Assembly (NCBI RefSeq): GCF_002778325.1
Contig: NZ_NESI01000002.1
Location: forward strand, 458,096-522,095
DNA: 64,000 nt
From: Limnohabitans sp. B9-3
GTDB taxonomy: Bacteria > Pseudomonadota > Gammaproteobacteria > Burkholderiales > Burkholderiaceae_C
Direction: 5' to 3'
Part shown: piece by piece, positions 1 through 9,888 of the stretch
How the letters are laid out: each line of letters begins with the position of its first letter
Numbering within the stretch: position 1 is the first letter of the stretch
Translations under genes and position numbers: made by a program
The notes under the pieces: generated by a model
Seen by the model: only the letters and a program-made list of their open reading frames with translations
Database searches by the model: none
What the model was told of the DNA's origin: nothing

Positions 1-1077
1 GTTGGACTCCATGTCCATCTGTTGCAAGAACGACGCGAACTTGCCCAAGGGCGACGCGTAAGGCGCGATGTTGTGCGTTGTGGCACCTAAAAAGTTGCGG
101 TTCCACACGCCCAACAAGGCCATCAACAGCGGCAGGTTTTGCTCTTTGGGCGCGGTCATGAAGTGCTCGTCCATGGCGCGTGCGCCCAAGAGCATGTCTT
201 GAAAAGCGAAGGCACCGATCGAGATGGCCAAAGGCAAGCCAATGGCCGACCACACGGAATAACGGCCACCCACCCAGTCCCAAAAACCAAAGGTGTGCTC
301 CGCGGTGAAGCCCTGCGCTGCCGAAAGTTTGGGGCTGGCTGTGACCGCCACCAAGTGCTGATGCAGTTGGTCGCTGGGGCAGCCGCCATCGCTCAACCAA
401 CGTTTGGCCGAGGCGGCCAGCGTCATGGTTTCTTGCGTGGTGAAGGTTTTGCTTTGCACCACAAAGGCAGTGCGGGCGGGGTTGAGGTGGGCGAGGGTGG
501 TGTACAGGCTCCACGCGTCCACGTTGGACACATAGTGCACACGCACCTTGTTTTTGAAGCTGTCGCGCGTCAAGTGGCTCAGCGCTTCGGTGGTCATGCG
601 CGGGCCGAGGTCGGAGCCGCCAATGCCGAGGTTCACCACGTCGGTGATGGACTCGCCGCCATAGCCTTTCATGTGGCCTTCGCGCACTTTTTCAGCGAAG
701 GTGCACACGCGGTGCAGTTCGTGCGCCACTTGTTTGGAAATCTCACGGCCCCACGGTGGGTTGGGCACATGGCTGCCACGCAAGGCCACATGCAACACCG
801 CGCGCTGCTCGGTGGCGTTGATGGGCTCGCCCTTGAACATGGCTTGCGCTTGTTGCATGACCTGCGACTCATCGGCCAAGGCCAGCAGCTGTTGCAGCAC
901 AGCCTCGTTGACGCGCTGACGCTCGTACTCAATGGTGATGCCTGCGCCACTGGCTTGCAGTTGTTCGTGACGGTGTGGCGTTTTCAGCAAGTCGCGCAAA
1001 TGCGGCAGTGTACTGTCGGACAGGTTTTGGAGGGCTTTCCAAGCTGTGCGGTGTTGGGGCGGGACGAAGGTGGTCAT
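1..1077 (-). CDS. pgi: Glucose-6-phosphate isomerase (3' end outside window)
   Basis: Interconverts glucose 6-phosphate and fructose 6-phosphate in the cytoplasm. The first 359 codons are present and the frame runs off the left edge, so about a third of a ~520-residue protein is missing. Visible family motifs are GIGGSDLGPR near residue 151, a VVQSKTFTTQET phosphosugar-binding segment, and the isomerase signature DWVGGRYSVWS. It starts at an ATG 84 bases after eda and is the last visible gene of the hexR-zwf-pgl-edd-eda operon. There it can return fructose 6-phosphate from the sugar loci to the right to glucose 6-phosphate for Zwf. Confidence 0.95.
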   Translation of the reverse strand, partial: MTTFVPPQHRTAWKALQNLSDSTLPHLRDLLKTPHRHEQLQASGAGITIEYERQRVNEAVLQQLLALADESQVMQQAQAMFKGEPINATEQRAVLHVALRGSHVPNPPWGREISKQVAHELHRVCTFAEKVREGHMKGYGGESITDVVNLGIGGSDLGPRMTTEALSHLTRDSFKNKVRVHYVSNVDAWSLYTTLAHLNPARTAFVVQSKTFTTQETMTLAASAKRWLSDGGCPSDQLHQHLVAVTASPKLSAAQGFTAEHTFGFWDWVGGRYSVWSAIGLPLAISIGAFAFQDMLLGARAMDEHFMTAPKEQNLPLLMALLGVWNRNFLGATTHNIAPYASPLGKFASFLQQMDMESN

Positions 1078-1161
1078 GTGTGAATTTTCGTCAAATTAAG
1101 AGGGGTTCTTAGGCTGAGCCGATGAAAGTTCTTCAACGGTTTTGAATAAATTGAGGTGGGC

Positions 1162-1803
1162 TCAGACGTTGGCTGCCGCTGTGGCTTCACGCGCCAAGCG
1201 GGTGATTTCGGCCCAGTCGCCGCGCTCGACCACGTCCACAGGTGTGAGCCATGAGCCGCCGACCATCGCCACGTTGGGTTGCTTCAAGAACTCACCCATG
1301 TTGGCCAGCGACACGCCGCCCGTGGGGCAAAAACGCATGTCACCCAACGGGCCGCCCAAGGCTTTGAGCATGGCCAAGCCACCGGCTTGTGCCGCGGGAA
1401 AGAGTTTGACCACGCCAAAACCATAGTCGCGTGCGGCCATCACTTCGCCGGGGGTCATCACGCCGGGCATGAAGGGCAGCTTGCAATCCATAGCGGCTTG
1501 CACGAGCGCGTCAGTCATGCCCGGCGAGAGCGCAAAGCTGGCCCCTGCGGCTTGCACGCTTGCCATTTCTGCAGCGCGGGTGACGGTGCCTGCGCCCACA
1601 TGCATCTGTGGCACATGCTTGGCGACTTGCTCAATCGCTGGCAAGCCTGCGGCATGGCGCAGCGTGATTTCCATCACGTCCACGCCACCTTCGAGCAGCG
1701 CATGTGCCATGGGCACGGCTTGGTCGGGGTGGGTGATCACGATGACTGGCACCACGCGTGACGTGAACGCGGGGCGGCTGAAAGCGGGGTTGGTGTGTGT
1801 CAT
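1162..1803 (-). CDS. eda: KDPG/KHG aldolase
   Basis: Last enzyme of the Entner-Doudoroff pathway: it cleaves 2-keto-3-deoxy-6-phosphogluconate to pyruvate and glyceraldehyde 3-phosphate. It is 213 residues, normal for the family. The Schiff-base lysine is K133 in GVVKLFPA and the catalytic glutamate is E45 in VMEITLRH, at the same numbers as in the E. coli enzyme. The frame stays open upstream to 1989, inside edd, but the ATG at 1803 gives the standard N-terminus; the upstream extension is low-complexity and rejected. It follows edd after a gap of 94 bases. Confidence 0.95.
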   Translation of the reverse strand: MTHTNPAFSRPAFTSRVVPVIVITHPDQAVPMAHALLEGGVDVMEITLRHAAGLPAIEQVAKHVPQMHVGAGTVTRAAEMASVQAAGASFALSPGMTDALVQAAMDCKLPFMPGVMTPGEVMAARDYGFGVVKLFPAAQAGGLAMLKALGGPLGDMRFCPTGGVSLANMGEFLKQPNVAMVGGSWLTPVDVVERGDWAEITRLAREATAAANV

Positions 1804-1897
1804 GGCTTGGGTGCGAAGCAGTTGAACGTTTGAAGCGTTTGGCTGATGGGTAAATGGTGGGTGAGCAGTTGACTTAGAAAGCGTCTGATGCCGCGCT

Positions 1898-3742
1898 TTA
1901 AGCGACGTGCGCCAACAAAGGCGATGCGCCGTCTTCGGCGTGCGCCGCGTTGTCGCGGAACAGGGCAAAGAGGTCGCGGCCTGTGCCACGTTGGTAGGCC
2001 GACAGGTCAGGCATGACGGCGGTGCGGGCGGCCAGTTCAGCGTCGCTGATTTCGAGCGTCAAGGTTTGCGCATCGCAATCGAGGCTGATGATGTCGCCGT
2101 TTTGTACCTTGGCAATGTTGCCGCCGTTCATCGCTTCGGGGCTGAGGTGAATGGCGGCGGGCACTTTGCCAGACGCGCCCGACATGCGGCCATCGGTAAC
2201 CAAGGCCACTTTGAAGCCTTTGTCTTGCAACACGCCCAAGATGGGGGTGAGTTTGTGCAACTCGGGCATGCCGTTGGCTTGTGGGCCTTGGTTGCGTACC
2301 ACGGCGACAAAGTCGCGTTCCAGCTGACCGTCTTTGAAGAGTTGCGCCAGTTCTTTTTGGTCGGTCACCACCACGGCGGCGGCACGCACTTGGCGATGCT
2401 CAGGCTTCACGGCCGAGACTTTCACCACCGCCCGGCCCAAGTTGCCTTGCATCAAACGCAAACCACCATCGGCGCTGAAGGGCTGGGTGTAGGGGCGCAA
2501 CACGGCATCGTCGGCGGATTGCACAGGCACATCGCGCCAAGCCAATTGACCATCGTTGAGCCAAGGCTCCACGGTATAGCGATTCAAGCCGTGGCCCATG
2601 ATGGTTTGCACATCGTTGTGTAACAAGCCCGCACTCAGCAACTGGCTGATGAGGTAGCCCATGCCGCCTGCCGCTTGGAAGTGGTTCACATCGGCGCTGC
2701 CGTTGGGGTAGACGCGGGCGAGCAAAGGCACCACGCCTGAGAGGTCCGAAAAATCGTCCCAGTTGACGATGAGGCCTGCCGCGCGGGCCATGGCGATCAA
2801 GTGCATGGTGTGGTTGGTCGAGCCGCCTGTGGCCAGCAAACCCACGATGCCGTTCACCACCACTTTGGCGTTGATTTGGTAGCCCATGCCCGTCTCTTTG
2901 TTTTGCGACAGCGTCACGGCGCGTTGCACGGCGGCGACTGTGAGCGCCTCGCGCAAGGGTGTGCCTGGGTTCACAAAAGACGAGCCTGGCAGGTGCAGGC
3001 CCATGATCTCCATCAACATTTGGTTGGAGTTGGCCGTGCCGTAAAACGTGCAGGTGCCCGCGCCGTGGTAGGCCGCTTGCTCGGCTTCGAGCAGGGTTTC
3101 GCGGTCAACCAAGCCTTGGGCGTATTGCTGACGCACTTTGGATTTTTCGTCGTTCGACAAGCCCGAGGTCATGGGGCCAGCAGGCACAAACACTGCAGGC
3201 AAATGACCAAACTGCAAGGCCCCCATGAAGAGGCCGGGCACGATCTTGTCGCACACGCCCAAAAACATGGCGGCATCAAACACGTTGTGCGACAAACCCA
3301 CGGCGGTGGCCAAGGCGATCACATCGCGCGAGAACAGCGACAACTCCATGCCGTCTTCACCTTGGGTGACGCCGTCGCACATGGCAGGCACGCCGCCCGC
3401 CACTTGCGCGGTGGCACCGGCAGCGCGTGCGGCGGCACGGATTTTCTCGGGATAGTGCTCATAGGGCTGGTGGGCCGAAAGCATGTCGTTGTAAGCCGTG
3501 ATCACGCCCACGTTGGGCTGGCGTTCTTGGCGCAGCACCAACTTGTCGTTGGCGGGCATGGCCGCATAGGCGTGGGCCGCGTTGGCACAACCCATGCCGC
3601 CACGGTAAGGGCCGGGCTTTTTGGCTTTGGCCAGCACGTCCAAATAGGCTTGGCGTGACGCCACGCTGCGCTGTTCGATGCGTGAGGTGACGGCCACCAA
3701 CGTGGCGTGTAGGGAAACGGGCGAGTGTGCAGGTGTGGTCAT
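1898..3742 (-). CDS. edd: Phosphogluconate dehydratase
   Basis: Dehydrates 6-phosphogluconate to KDPG, the committing step of the Entner-Doudoroff pathway, using an Fe-S cluster. It belongs to the IlvD/Edd family and has 614 residues. Conserved cysteines are C122 (AMCDG), C164 (GVCDK) and C231 ([13 protein letters not shown]). The ATG at 3742 overlaps the pgl stop codon in an ATGA arrangement, which implies translational coupling. An in-frame TTG four codons upstream is less likely to be the start. Confidence 0.95.
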   Translation of the reverse strand: MTTPAHSPVSLHATLVAVTSRIEQRSVASRQAYLDVLAKAKKPGPYRGGMGCANAAHAYAAMPANDKLVLRQERQPNVGVITAYNDMLSAHQPYEHYPEKIRAAARAAGATAQVAGGVPAMCDGVTQGEDGMELSLFSRDVIALATAVGLSHNVFDAAMFLGVCDKIVPGLFMGALQFGHLPAVFVPAGPMTSGLSNDEKSKVRQQYAQGLVDRETLLEAEQAAYHGAGTCTFYGTANSNQMLMEIMGLHLPGSSFVNPGTPLREALTVAAVQRAVTLSQNKETGMGYQINAKVVVNGIVGLLATGGSTNHTMHLIAMARAAGLIVNWDDFSDLSGVVPLLARVYPNGSADVNHFQAAGGMGYLISQLLSAGLLHNDVQTIMGHGLNRYTVEPWLNDGQLAWRDVPVQSADDAVLRPYTQPFSADGGLRLMQGNLGRAVVKVSAVKPEHRQVRAAAVVVTDQKELAQLFKDGQLERDFVAVVRNQGPQANGMPELHKLTPILGVLQDKGFKVALVTDGRMSGASGKVPAAIHLSPEAMNGGNIAKVQNGDIISLDCDAQTLTLEISDAELAARTAVMPDLSAYQRGTGRDLFALFRDNAAHAEDGASPLLAHVA

Positions 3743-4539
3743 GGGGTCAGCCAAAGTGCGACGGGGGTTTGTGTTTGGTGCAACACGTAAGACACGGGGT
3801 AGCGCGCATCAGCTTTGCCCCACGCCTGTTGCAAGGTGTGGCGTTTGTCGACGCCACTGATGGGCAGCAGGATGTGGCGTGCACTGAGGATCTGCGCGAG
3901 GGTTTGTGTCACACGCGCATACGGGGCGTTGGCGGGCGGATGGGCCAGCTCAATCGCCACGCAGGCTTGGGTGTTGCGGAGGTCTAGGGCGTCTTGCAAA
4001 TTGGGCGCGTCGGGGAACAGCGACGCAGTGTGGCCATCGGTGCCCATGCCCAGCACCAGCACATCGGCGATGCCTGCGGCCACCAACGCAATGCCTGCCA
4101 CTTTGGCTTGCACCACGGGCGACAACAACGGCACATCGTTGATGTTGGGTGCGTCGCTGGTGGCTGCACTCACCATCGGCACCAATTGCGCCTGCGCGGC
4201 CAAGCCTTGCAGCAAGTGAGTTTGCACCAGCAGGGCATTGCTGTCGGGGTGGGTGTTGGGCACACAGCGCTCGTCCACCAAGGTGACGCGCACCTTGGCC
4301 CAATCAACGGCTTGCACGCGCAAAGCTTCAAACAAGGCGATGGGCGATTTGCCGCCCGACACGCTGAGCACGGCAACGCCGCGCGCGCTGATCGCGGCGT
4401 TCAGGCGTTGTGCAATGTCTTGGGCCAAGCGCGCATTGAGCGCGTCCGTGGCGACTGGCTTCACCGTGACTTGCGGCAGCGTTTGATCTTGCCAAAAGGG
4501 CAGGGGCGTTGAGCTGTTCAGCGAGGCTGCTGCTGACAT
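3739..4539 (-). CDS. pgl: 6-phosphogluconolactonase
   Basis: Hydrolyses 6-phosphogluconolactone, the Zwf product, to 6-phosphogluconate. It is a DevB/SOL-type protein of 266 residues with the family segments [24 protein letters not shown] and [14 protein letters not shown]. Its ATG shares one base with the zwf stop (TGATG) and its stop overlaps the edd start, so the three genes are probably translated as a coupled series. Confidence 0.93.
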   Translation of the reverse strand: MSAAASLNSSTPLPFWQDQTLPQVTVKPVATDALNARLAQDIAQRLNAAISARGVAVLSVSGGKSPIALFEALRVQAVDWAKVRVTLVDERCVPNTHPDSNALLVQTHLLQGLAAQAQLVPMVSAATSDAPNINDVPLLSPVVQAKVAGIALVAAGIADVLVLGMGTDGHTASLFPDAPNLQDALDLRNTQACVAIELAHPPANAPYARVTQTLAQILSARHILLPISGVDKRHTLQQAWGKADARYPVSYVLHQTQTPVALWLTP

Positions 4540-6005
4540 CAGACTTCCTCAAACCAAGACAGGTCTTCGCGCGCCATCAGCGCGGACGATGCGGCCGGGC
4601 CCCAGCTGCCGGCTGAGTAATTGCGGGGCTTGTCGTCCAAAGCTTGCCAGCCGTCCAAGATGGGTTCGACCCACATCCATGCCGCTTCCAATTCGTCGCG
4701 ACGCATGAAGTGTGTGAGGCGACCTTTGATGACGTCCATCAACAAACGCTCGTACGCTTCGGCACGGCGTTTGTCTGACGATTGCTGCAAATCGAGGCCC
4801 AGTTTGACGGGGTGCAGCGACATGCCCGTGCCCGGCTCTTTGACCATCATTTCCAACTGAATCGACTCTTCGGGCTGCAAGCTGATGATGAGGCGGTTGG
4901 GTTCGTGGTGCGCCGTGGTGCCAAAAATAGAGAAGGGCTGATCGGCGAACTCAATGATGATTTCGGACTGACGCTTTTGCATGCGCTTGCCCGTGCGCAA
5001 GAAGAAGGGCACGTTGGCCCAACGCGCGTTGTTAATCTGTGCGCGCAAGGCCACAAAGGTCTCGGTGCGGCTGCCTGCAGGCACGTTGTCTTCTTCCAAA
5101 TAGCCTTTGACGGCGGCACCTTCCGAGGCACCTGCGGTGTATTGGCCCCGCACGGTGTCGCGCTTGATGTCGGCCAAATCCATCTTGCGCAGCGAGCGTA
5201 AGACTTTGAGTTTTTCGTCGCGCACATCGTCAGCACCCAGCGAGATCGGGGGCTCCATGGCCACGATGCACAGCAGTTGCAGCAAGTGGTTTTGCACCAT
5301 GTCGCGCATGGCACCCGCTCCGTCGTAAAAACCAGCTCGGCTGCCCACGCCCACGCTTTCGGCCACGGTGATTTGCACGCTCTTGATGTAGGGCGCACGC
5401 CACAGGGGCTCAAAAATGGCGTTGCCAAAACGCAGCACCATCAGGTTTTGCACCGTCTCTTTGCCCAGGTAGTGGTCGATCCGGTAGATCTGCTGTTCGT
5501 CAAAGTAGCGGGCCACATCGGTGTTGATGGCGCGGGCCGAGGCGAGGTCGGTGCCCAATGGCTTTTCCAGAACCACGCGTGACTGTGCATCCACCAAACC
5601 GGCGGCCGACAAGTTGGCGCAAATTTGCGTGAACAAGCTGGGCGCGGTGGCCAGATAAAACACACGCACCATAGATTGGTCGCACACGGCTTTGAGTTTG
5701 GCGTAATCGCTGGCAGCGGTGACGTCGAGGCTCACATACACCAAGCGGTCCATGAAGCGTTTCCAGTCATCGGCCGTGAACGCATTTTTTTCGATGAACT
5801 GGGGCGAGTGCTTGTCGATGAATGCGAGGTACTCCTCGCGTGACCAGTTCTGACGACCCACCGCCACGATGCGCGTGCCGGGGGACAGTCGGCTGTGCAA
5901 ATGCGCCATGTACAGCGCAGGCAAGAGTTTGCGAAACGACAAGTCGCCCGCACCGCCAAAAATCACGATGTCGAGAGCGCCTGTTTCAGTGGGGGTCGTG
6001 TTCAT
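4539..6005 (-). CDS. zwf: Glucose-6-phosphate 1-dehydrogenase
   Basis: Oxidises glucose 6-phosphate to 6-phosphogluconolactone with reduction of NAD(P), feeding the Entner-Doudoroff and pentose phosphate branches. It has 488 residues. The dinucleotide-binding loop reads GGAGDLSFRKL, against the usual GASGDL, and the substrate-binding signature RIDHYLGKE lies at residues 175-183. Its start overlaps the hexR stop by four bases (ATGA). This arrangement couples the first pathway enzyme directly to the regulator gene. Confidence 0.96.
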   Translation of the reverse strand: MNTTPTETGALDIVIFGGAGDLSFRKLLPALYMAHLHSRLSPGTRIVAVGRQNWSREEYLAFIDKHSPQFIEKNAFTADDWKRFMDRLVYVSLDVTAASDYAKLKAVCDQSMVRVFYLATAPSLFTQICANLSAAGLVDAQSRVVLEKPLGTDLASARAINTDVARYFDEQQIYRIDHYLGKETVQNLMVLRFGNAIFEPLWRAPYIKSVQITVAESVGVGSRAGFYDGAGAMRDMVQNHLLQLLCIVAMEPPISLGADDVRDEKLKVLRSLRKMDLADIKRDTVRGQYTAGASEGAAVKGYLEEDNVPAGSRTETFVALRAQINNARWANVPFFLRTGKRMQKRQSEIIIEFADQPFSIFGTTAHHEPNRLIISLQPEESIQLEMMVKEPGTGMSLHPVKLGLDLQQSSDKRRAEAYERLLMDVIKGRLTHFMRRDELEAAWMWVEPILDGWQALDDKPRNYSAGSWGPAASSALMAREDLSWFEEV

Positions 6006-6856
6006 GAGTAACGTTTGTTCAAGAGGTTTTGTTTCATGTTGCGCAGCAAAGGCTGCAGCTGCGCACTGCCAATGCGCAGCGCCACGGAAGTGGCCAACAC
6101 GTCGATGATCATCAGGTGCAGCAAGCGCGACACCATGGGGCTAAAGCGTTCGTAACTCTCGGGATGATCGGCCGCGAGGTGAATGTGTCCGGCGCTGGCC
6201 AAGGGCGAGCCCGAGGCGGTGATGACCACGGTGGTCGCGCCGTTTTTGCGGGCAATTTCACACGCGTCTTGCAAGTCACGGGTGCGGCCTGAGTTGGACA
6301 CGACCACCAAGCAATCGCCGGGGCCGAGCAACGACGCGCTCATGATTTGCAAATGCCCATCGCTGTGCGCGATAGTGTGAAAACCCAACCTGAAAAATTT
6401 GTGTTGCGCGTCTTGCGCCACGATGCCCGAGTTACCAACGCCAAAAAACTCCAAGCGGTTTTTGTTGGCGTGGGCCAGGGCGATGGCGTCCACCGCTTTG
6501 TCGATGGCGGCGGTGGAGGCGTCGTTGCGGTACTTCAAAAACGCAGCCACCGTGTTGTCGATGACCTTGACCAACACATCGCCCGTGGTGTCGGCCGTGC
6601 CCACATTGCGGTGAATGAAGGGCACGCCTTCGCTGAGGCTGCCTGCGAGTTTGAGTTTGAAATCGCTCAGGCCTTCGTAACCCACGCTGCGGCAAAACCG
6701 CACCACCGTGGGCTTGCTGACCTGTGCGCGCTCTGCCAACTCCACCACCGGCAAGCCCGCAAACGTGCGTGGGTCGCTCAACAGCAACTTACCCACACGT
6801 TGTTCGGCGGGGGCTAAAGAGGCGAGCGTCGATTTGATGCGATCTAGCATGGTCAT
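6002..6856 (-). CDS. hexR: HexR-type transcriptional regulator (RpiR family)
   Basis: Sugar-phosphate-responsive repressor of central carbon genes. In proteobacteria HexR is released from DNA by KDPG. The N-terminal RpiR helix-turn-helix (about residues 37-57, VVELAERAQVSKPTVVRFCR) is followed by a SIS sugar-phosphate-binding domain (about 125-260, starting LEFFGVGNSGIVAQDA). At 284 residues it is full length. It is the first gene of the operon it probably controls, and two palindromes of similar sequence lie just upstream (6860-6874 and 6916-6928). A second in-frame ATG two codons in is an alternative start. Confidence 0.93.
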   Translation of the reverse strand: MTMLDRIKSTLASLAPAEQRVGKLLLSDPRTFAGLPVVELAERAQVSKPTVVRFCRSVGYEGLSDFKLKLAGSLSEGVPFIHRNVGTADTTGDVLVKVIDNTVAAFLKYRNDASTAAIDKAVDAIALAHANKNRLEFFGVGNSGIVAQDAQHKFFRLGFHTIAHSDGHLQIMSASLLGPGDCLVVVSNSGRTRDLQDACEIARKNGATTVVITASGSPLASAGHIHLAADHPESYERFSPMVSRLLHLMIIDVLATSVALRIGSAQLQPLLRNMKQNLLNKRYS

Positions 6857-6859
6857 GAA

Positions 6860-6874
6860 TGTAACTTAGTTTCA
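6860..6874. promoter_or_regulatory. Probable HexR operator, proximal site
   Basis: TGTAACTTAGTTTCA is an imperfect palindrome (TGTAAC / GTTTCA, five of six pairs) ending four bases before the hexR start codon. It resembles the AT-rich TGTAnT...AnTACA-type operators known for HexR in other proteobacteria. Autoregulation is inferred from position and from the similar site 42 bases further upstream. Confidence 0.5.
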
Positions 6875-6915
6875 TGATGCATGCAAGGATGTTACGGGTA
6901 AATCCTCATAAATAG

Positions 6916-6928
6916 GTAACTTGGTTAC
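6916..6928. promoter_or_regulatory. Probable HexR operator, distal site
   Basis: GTAACTTGGTTAC is a perfect palindrome with five-base arms and a three-base centre. It shares GTAACTT(A/G)GTT with the site at 6860-6874. It lies between hexR and hsdM, 59 bases before the hsdM start, so a bound repressor could also affect hsdM transcription. Confidence 0.5.
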
Positions 6929-6986
6929 TTGGCTAAGCGCGCCTCGAAGCTTGGTATTCTTGAAGCTGAATTCAAAAACACTACAA

Positions 6987-8534
6987 ATGCTCGACGACAT
7001 CAAAAAGACCCTTTGGGCATCGGCCGACAAGCTTCGCGCCAACATGGACGCCGCCGAATACAAGCACTTGGTGCTCGGCCTCATCTTCGTTAAATACATC
7101 TCTGACGCCTTTGTGGCCCGTCAGTCTGAACTAAAAACCCGCTTGCGTGACCCAGCCGATGAACTCTTTTATGGCGATGCACCCGCTGACGAAGACATTG
7201 CCGCAGAGATCGAAGACCGCGACTACTACACCAGCGAAAACGTGTTTTGGGTGCCCGAAGGTGCCCGCTGGGAAGCCCTGCGCGCTGCCGCGCCCCAGCC
7301 CGACATTGGTAAACGCATCGACGACGCGCTGAGCCTGATCGAAGCCGACAACCCCAAGCTCAAAGGCATCCTCGACAAACGCTTTGCCCGCGCCCAATTG
7401 CCCGACGGCAAGCTGGGTGAGTTGGTCAACCTGATTTCCACCATCGGCTTTGGTGACGACCCATCGAAGGCGCGCGACATCTTGGGCCAGGTGTACGAAT
7501 ATTTCTTGGGCATGTTTGCTAGCGCCGAAGGCAAGCGGGGCGGGCAGTTCTACACGCCCGCCAGCATTGTCAAAACACTGGTGGCCGTGCTCTCACCCAG
7601 CAAGGGCCAGATTTACGACCCTTGCTGCGGGTCGAGTGGCATGTTCGTTCAGTCTGAAAAATTCATCGAAGACCACGGCGGCAAGCTGGGTGATGTGTCC
7701 ATTTATGGCCAAGAGGCCAACCCCACCACCTGGCGCTTGGCGGCCATGAACCTCGTCATTCGAGGCATGGACTACAACTTGGGCAAAGAACCCGCCGACA
7801 CCTTCACCCGCAACCAACACCCCGACCTGCGCGCCGACTTTTGTTTGGCCAACCCGCCCTTCAACATCAGCGACTGGTGGCACGCCAGCCTGGACGGCGA
7901 CGCTCGCTGGGAATATGGCACACCCCCGCAAGGCAACGCCAACTACGCCTGGCTGCAACACATCCTGCACCACCTCAAGCCCACGGGTAGGGCGGGCATT
8001 GTGCTGGCCAACGGCAGCATGGCATCCAGTCAGAGCGGTGAAGGCCAGATCCGCGCCGCCATGGTCGATGCCGACGTGGTGGAAGTGATGGTGGCCTTGC
8101 CCGGCCAGCTGTTCTTCAACACGCAAATCCCTGCGTGCTTGTGGTTCTTGGCCAAGCAGAAAAAGCGTAAAGGCGAAGTGCTGTTCATCGACGCCCGCAA
8201 ACAAGCCACCATGATCAGTCGCGTGCAAAGCGAGCTGACCGACGAAGTGATAGCCCGCATCAGCCAAACCGTGGCCGCGTGGCGCACGGGTGGTAACAGC
8301 TACCAAGACATTGCAGGCTTTTGCCGCAGCGTGCCCCTGGCCGAAATCGCTCAACACGGCCATGTGCTCACCCCCGGCCGCTATGTGGGGGCCGAAGAGG
8401 TGGAAGACGACGACGAAGCCTTTTCCGACAAGATGCAAACGCTCACCGCCAAGCTGGGCGAGCAAATGGCCAAAGGCGCAGAGCTAGACGCGCTGATTCG
8501 CCAGAAGCTGGGGGGGCTGGGGTATGAGTTCTGA
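6987..8534 (+). CDS. hsdM: Type I restriction-modification methyltransferase subunit HsdM
   Basis: N6-adenine DNA methyltransferase and core subunit of the type I complex. From the ATG at 6987 it has 515 residues. It shows an N-terminal HsdM helical domain (MLDDIKKTLWASADKLRANM), the AdoMet motif DPCCGSSG at 211-218 and the catalytic motif NPPF at 289-292. The frame is open upstream to a GTG at 6921, but family N-termini match the ATG. The end overlaps hsdS by 11 bases. Confidence 0.95.
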   Translation: MLDDIKKTLWASADKLRANMDAAEYKHLVLGLIFVKYISDAFVARQSELKTRLRDPADELFYGDAPADEDIAAEIEDRDYYTSENVFWVPEGARWEALRAAAPQPDIGKRIDDALSLIEADNPKLKGILDKRFARAQLPDGKLGELVNLISTIGFGDDPSKARDILGQVYEYFLGMFASAEGKRGGQFYTPASIVKTLVAVLSPSKGQIYDPCCGSSGMFVQSEKFIEDHGGKLGDVSIYGQEANPTTWRLAAMNLVIRGMDYNLGKEPADTFTRNQHPDLRADFCLANPPFNISDWWHASLDGDARWEYGTPPQGNANYAWLQHILHHLKPTGRAGIVLANGSMASSQSGEGQIRAAMVDADVVEVMVALPGQLFFNTQIPACLWFLAKQKKRKGEVLFIDARKQATMISRVQSELTDEVIARISQTVAAWRTGGNSYQDIAGFCRSVPLAEIAQHGHVLTPGRYVGAEEVEDDDEAFSDKMQTLTAKLGEQMAKGAELDALIRQKLGGLGYEF

Positions 8535-9888
8535 AGTCGCCCGCTTCGGCGACCTGTTCAATGAACCTCAGCGAAATGGTCTTACAAGGCCCAAGAAGGT
8601 TCGCGGGTCAGGCCTTCCAATGGTGAACATGGGGGAGCTTTTTGCCTATCCACGCATCCGAAACATCTCCATGGATTTGGTGCCGATTGACGTAAAGGAG
8701 CATCACTATCTGCTTGAAGCCGGTGACTTACTGTTTGCACGGCAGTCATTGGTGCTTTCTGGCGCTGGTCAATGTTCAATTTTTTTGGGTAACGTTGCTC
8801 CAACTGTTTTCGAGTCTCACCTCATCAGGTGCCGCCTGAATCCAATACGTAGCAACCCACTTTTTTACTTCTATTTTTTCCGTTCACCTGATGGCCGTCG
8901 TGTTATCGAGGCGATTGTTGAGCAGGGTGCTGGTGCTTCAGGCATTCGAGGTAGCGACCTAGTTAACGTTCAAGTACCGAACCCACCAAAGCAAATTCAA
9001 GATGAAGTTGCGGGGTTACTTGGCTCAATCGACGACCGCATCACCCTCCTGCGCGAAACCAACACCACCCTCGAAGCCATCGCCCAAGCCCTGTTCAAGT
9101 CCTGGTTCGTGGACTTCGACCCCGTCCACGCCAAGATGCAAGGCCGCTCCCCCGAAGGCATGGACGAAGCCACCGCCGCCCTGTTCCCCGACAGCTTTGA
9201 AGAGTCGGAGTTGGGAGCTGTGCCCAAGGGGTGGAAGCTCGTTCCATTTGGACAATTGCTAAGCCACACGATTGGCGGCGATTGGGGCAGTGATGTGGCC
9301 GACGAAAAGAATGACACTCGTGTTGCCATCATTCGCGGAACAGACATTCCAGATTTGCAGACCAACGCGAACAGTCGAGTGCCTGTTCGCTACACCTCAC
9401 AGAAAAAGTTGGCTGGGCGAAAACTGGAAGATGGTGACCTTTTGTTAGAAGTGTCCGGTGGCAGTAAAGATCAACCGACGGGCCGCTCTTTGTTTATTTC
9501 AACTGCTTTGTTGAGTCAATTTGAGTGTCCCGTTGAGCCTGCGAGCTTTTGCCGCTTATTGCGTCCTGTCAACAAAGAAGTCGGCATGCTGCTGGCGCAA
9601 CACCTGACATATATCTATGCCCAAGGTAAGACGTGGGAGTACCAAAACCAAAGCACGGGGATTGCTAACTTTCAGACAACGCATTTCCTAGAAACTGAAT
9701 TGGTGGCATGCCCATCTGATGATGTTTTGAAGGTATTTACAGAGACTGTCCAACCATTGATCGCTCGTGCGCATCTGACGCAAATTCAAGAGTTGACATC
9801 GCTACGCGATACGCTACTCCCTCGCCTGATTTCAGGCCAGCTTGAATTGCACGAAGTTCAAACTCACCCAGAGGATGTATTGGCATGA
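8524..9888 (+). CDS. hsdS: Type I restriction-modification specificity subunit HsdS
   Basis: Recognises the bipartite target of the type I enzyme. Its 454 residues contain two target-recognition domains (about 1-155 and 225-410). Between them is the conserved helical spacer, near LLGSIDDRITLLRETNTTLEAIAQALFKSWFVDFDPVHAK. The C-terminal LTQIQELTSLRDTLLPRLISGQL is the matching distal conserved helix. The DNA for both recognition domains is visibly more AT-rich than the central conserved DNA (about 9010-9240), as expected for exchanged recognition domains. Its stop overlaps the next gene (ATGA). Confidence 0.94.
   Translation: MSSEVARFGDLFNEPQRNGLTRPKKVRGSGLPMVNMGELFAYPRIRNISMDLVPIDVKEHHYLLEAGDLLFARQSLVLSGAGQCSIFLGNVAPTVFESHLIRCRLNPIRSNPLFYFYFFRSPDGRRVIEAIVEQGAGASGIRGSDLVNVQVPNPPKQIQDEVAGLLGSIDDRITLLRETNTTLEAIAQALFKSWFVDFDPVHAKMQGRSPEGMDEATAALFPDSFEESELGAVPKGWKLVPFGQLLSHTIGGDWGSDVADEKNDTRVAIIRGTDIPDLQTNANSRVPVRYTSQKKLAGRKLEDGDLLLEVSGGSKDQPTGRSLFISTALLSQFECPVEPASFCRLLRPVNKEVGMLLAQHLTYIYAQGKTWEYQNQSTGIANFQTTHFLETELVACPSDDVLKVFTETVQPLIARAHLTQIQELTSLRDTLLPRLISGQLELHEVQTHPEDVLA

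Noticed and set aside
139..1083. Long plus-strand open frame (314 codons) over the left end
   Set aside because: It is antisense to pgi, whose minus-strand frame is open to the window edge with all isomerase motifs. The plus-strand translation is His/Gly-rich and resembles no family.
7593..8465. Minus-strand 290-codon open frame
   Set aside because: Shadow of hsdM, which has intact methyltransferase motifs on the plus strand.
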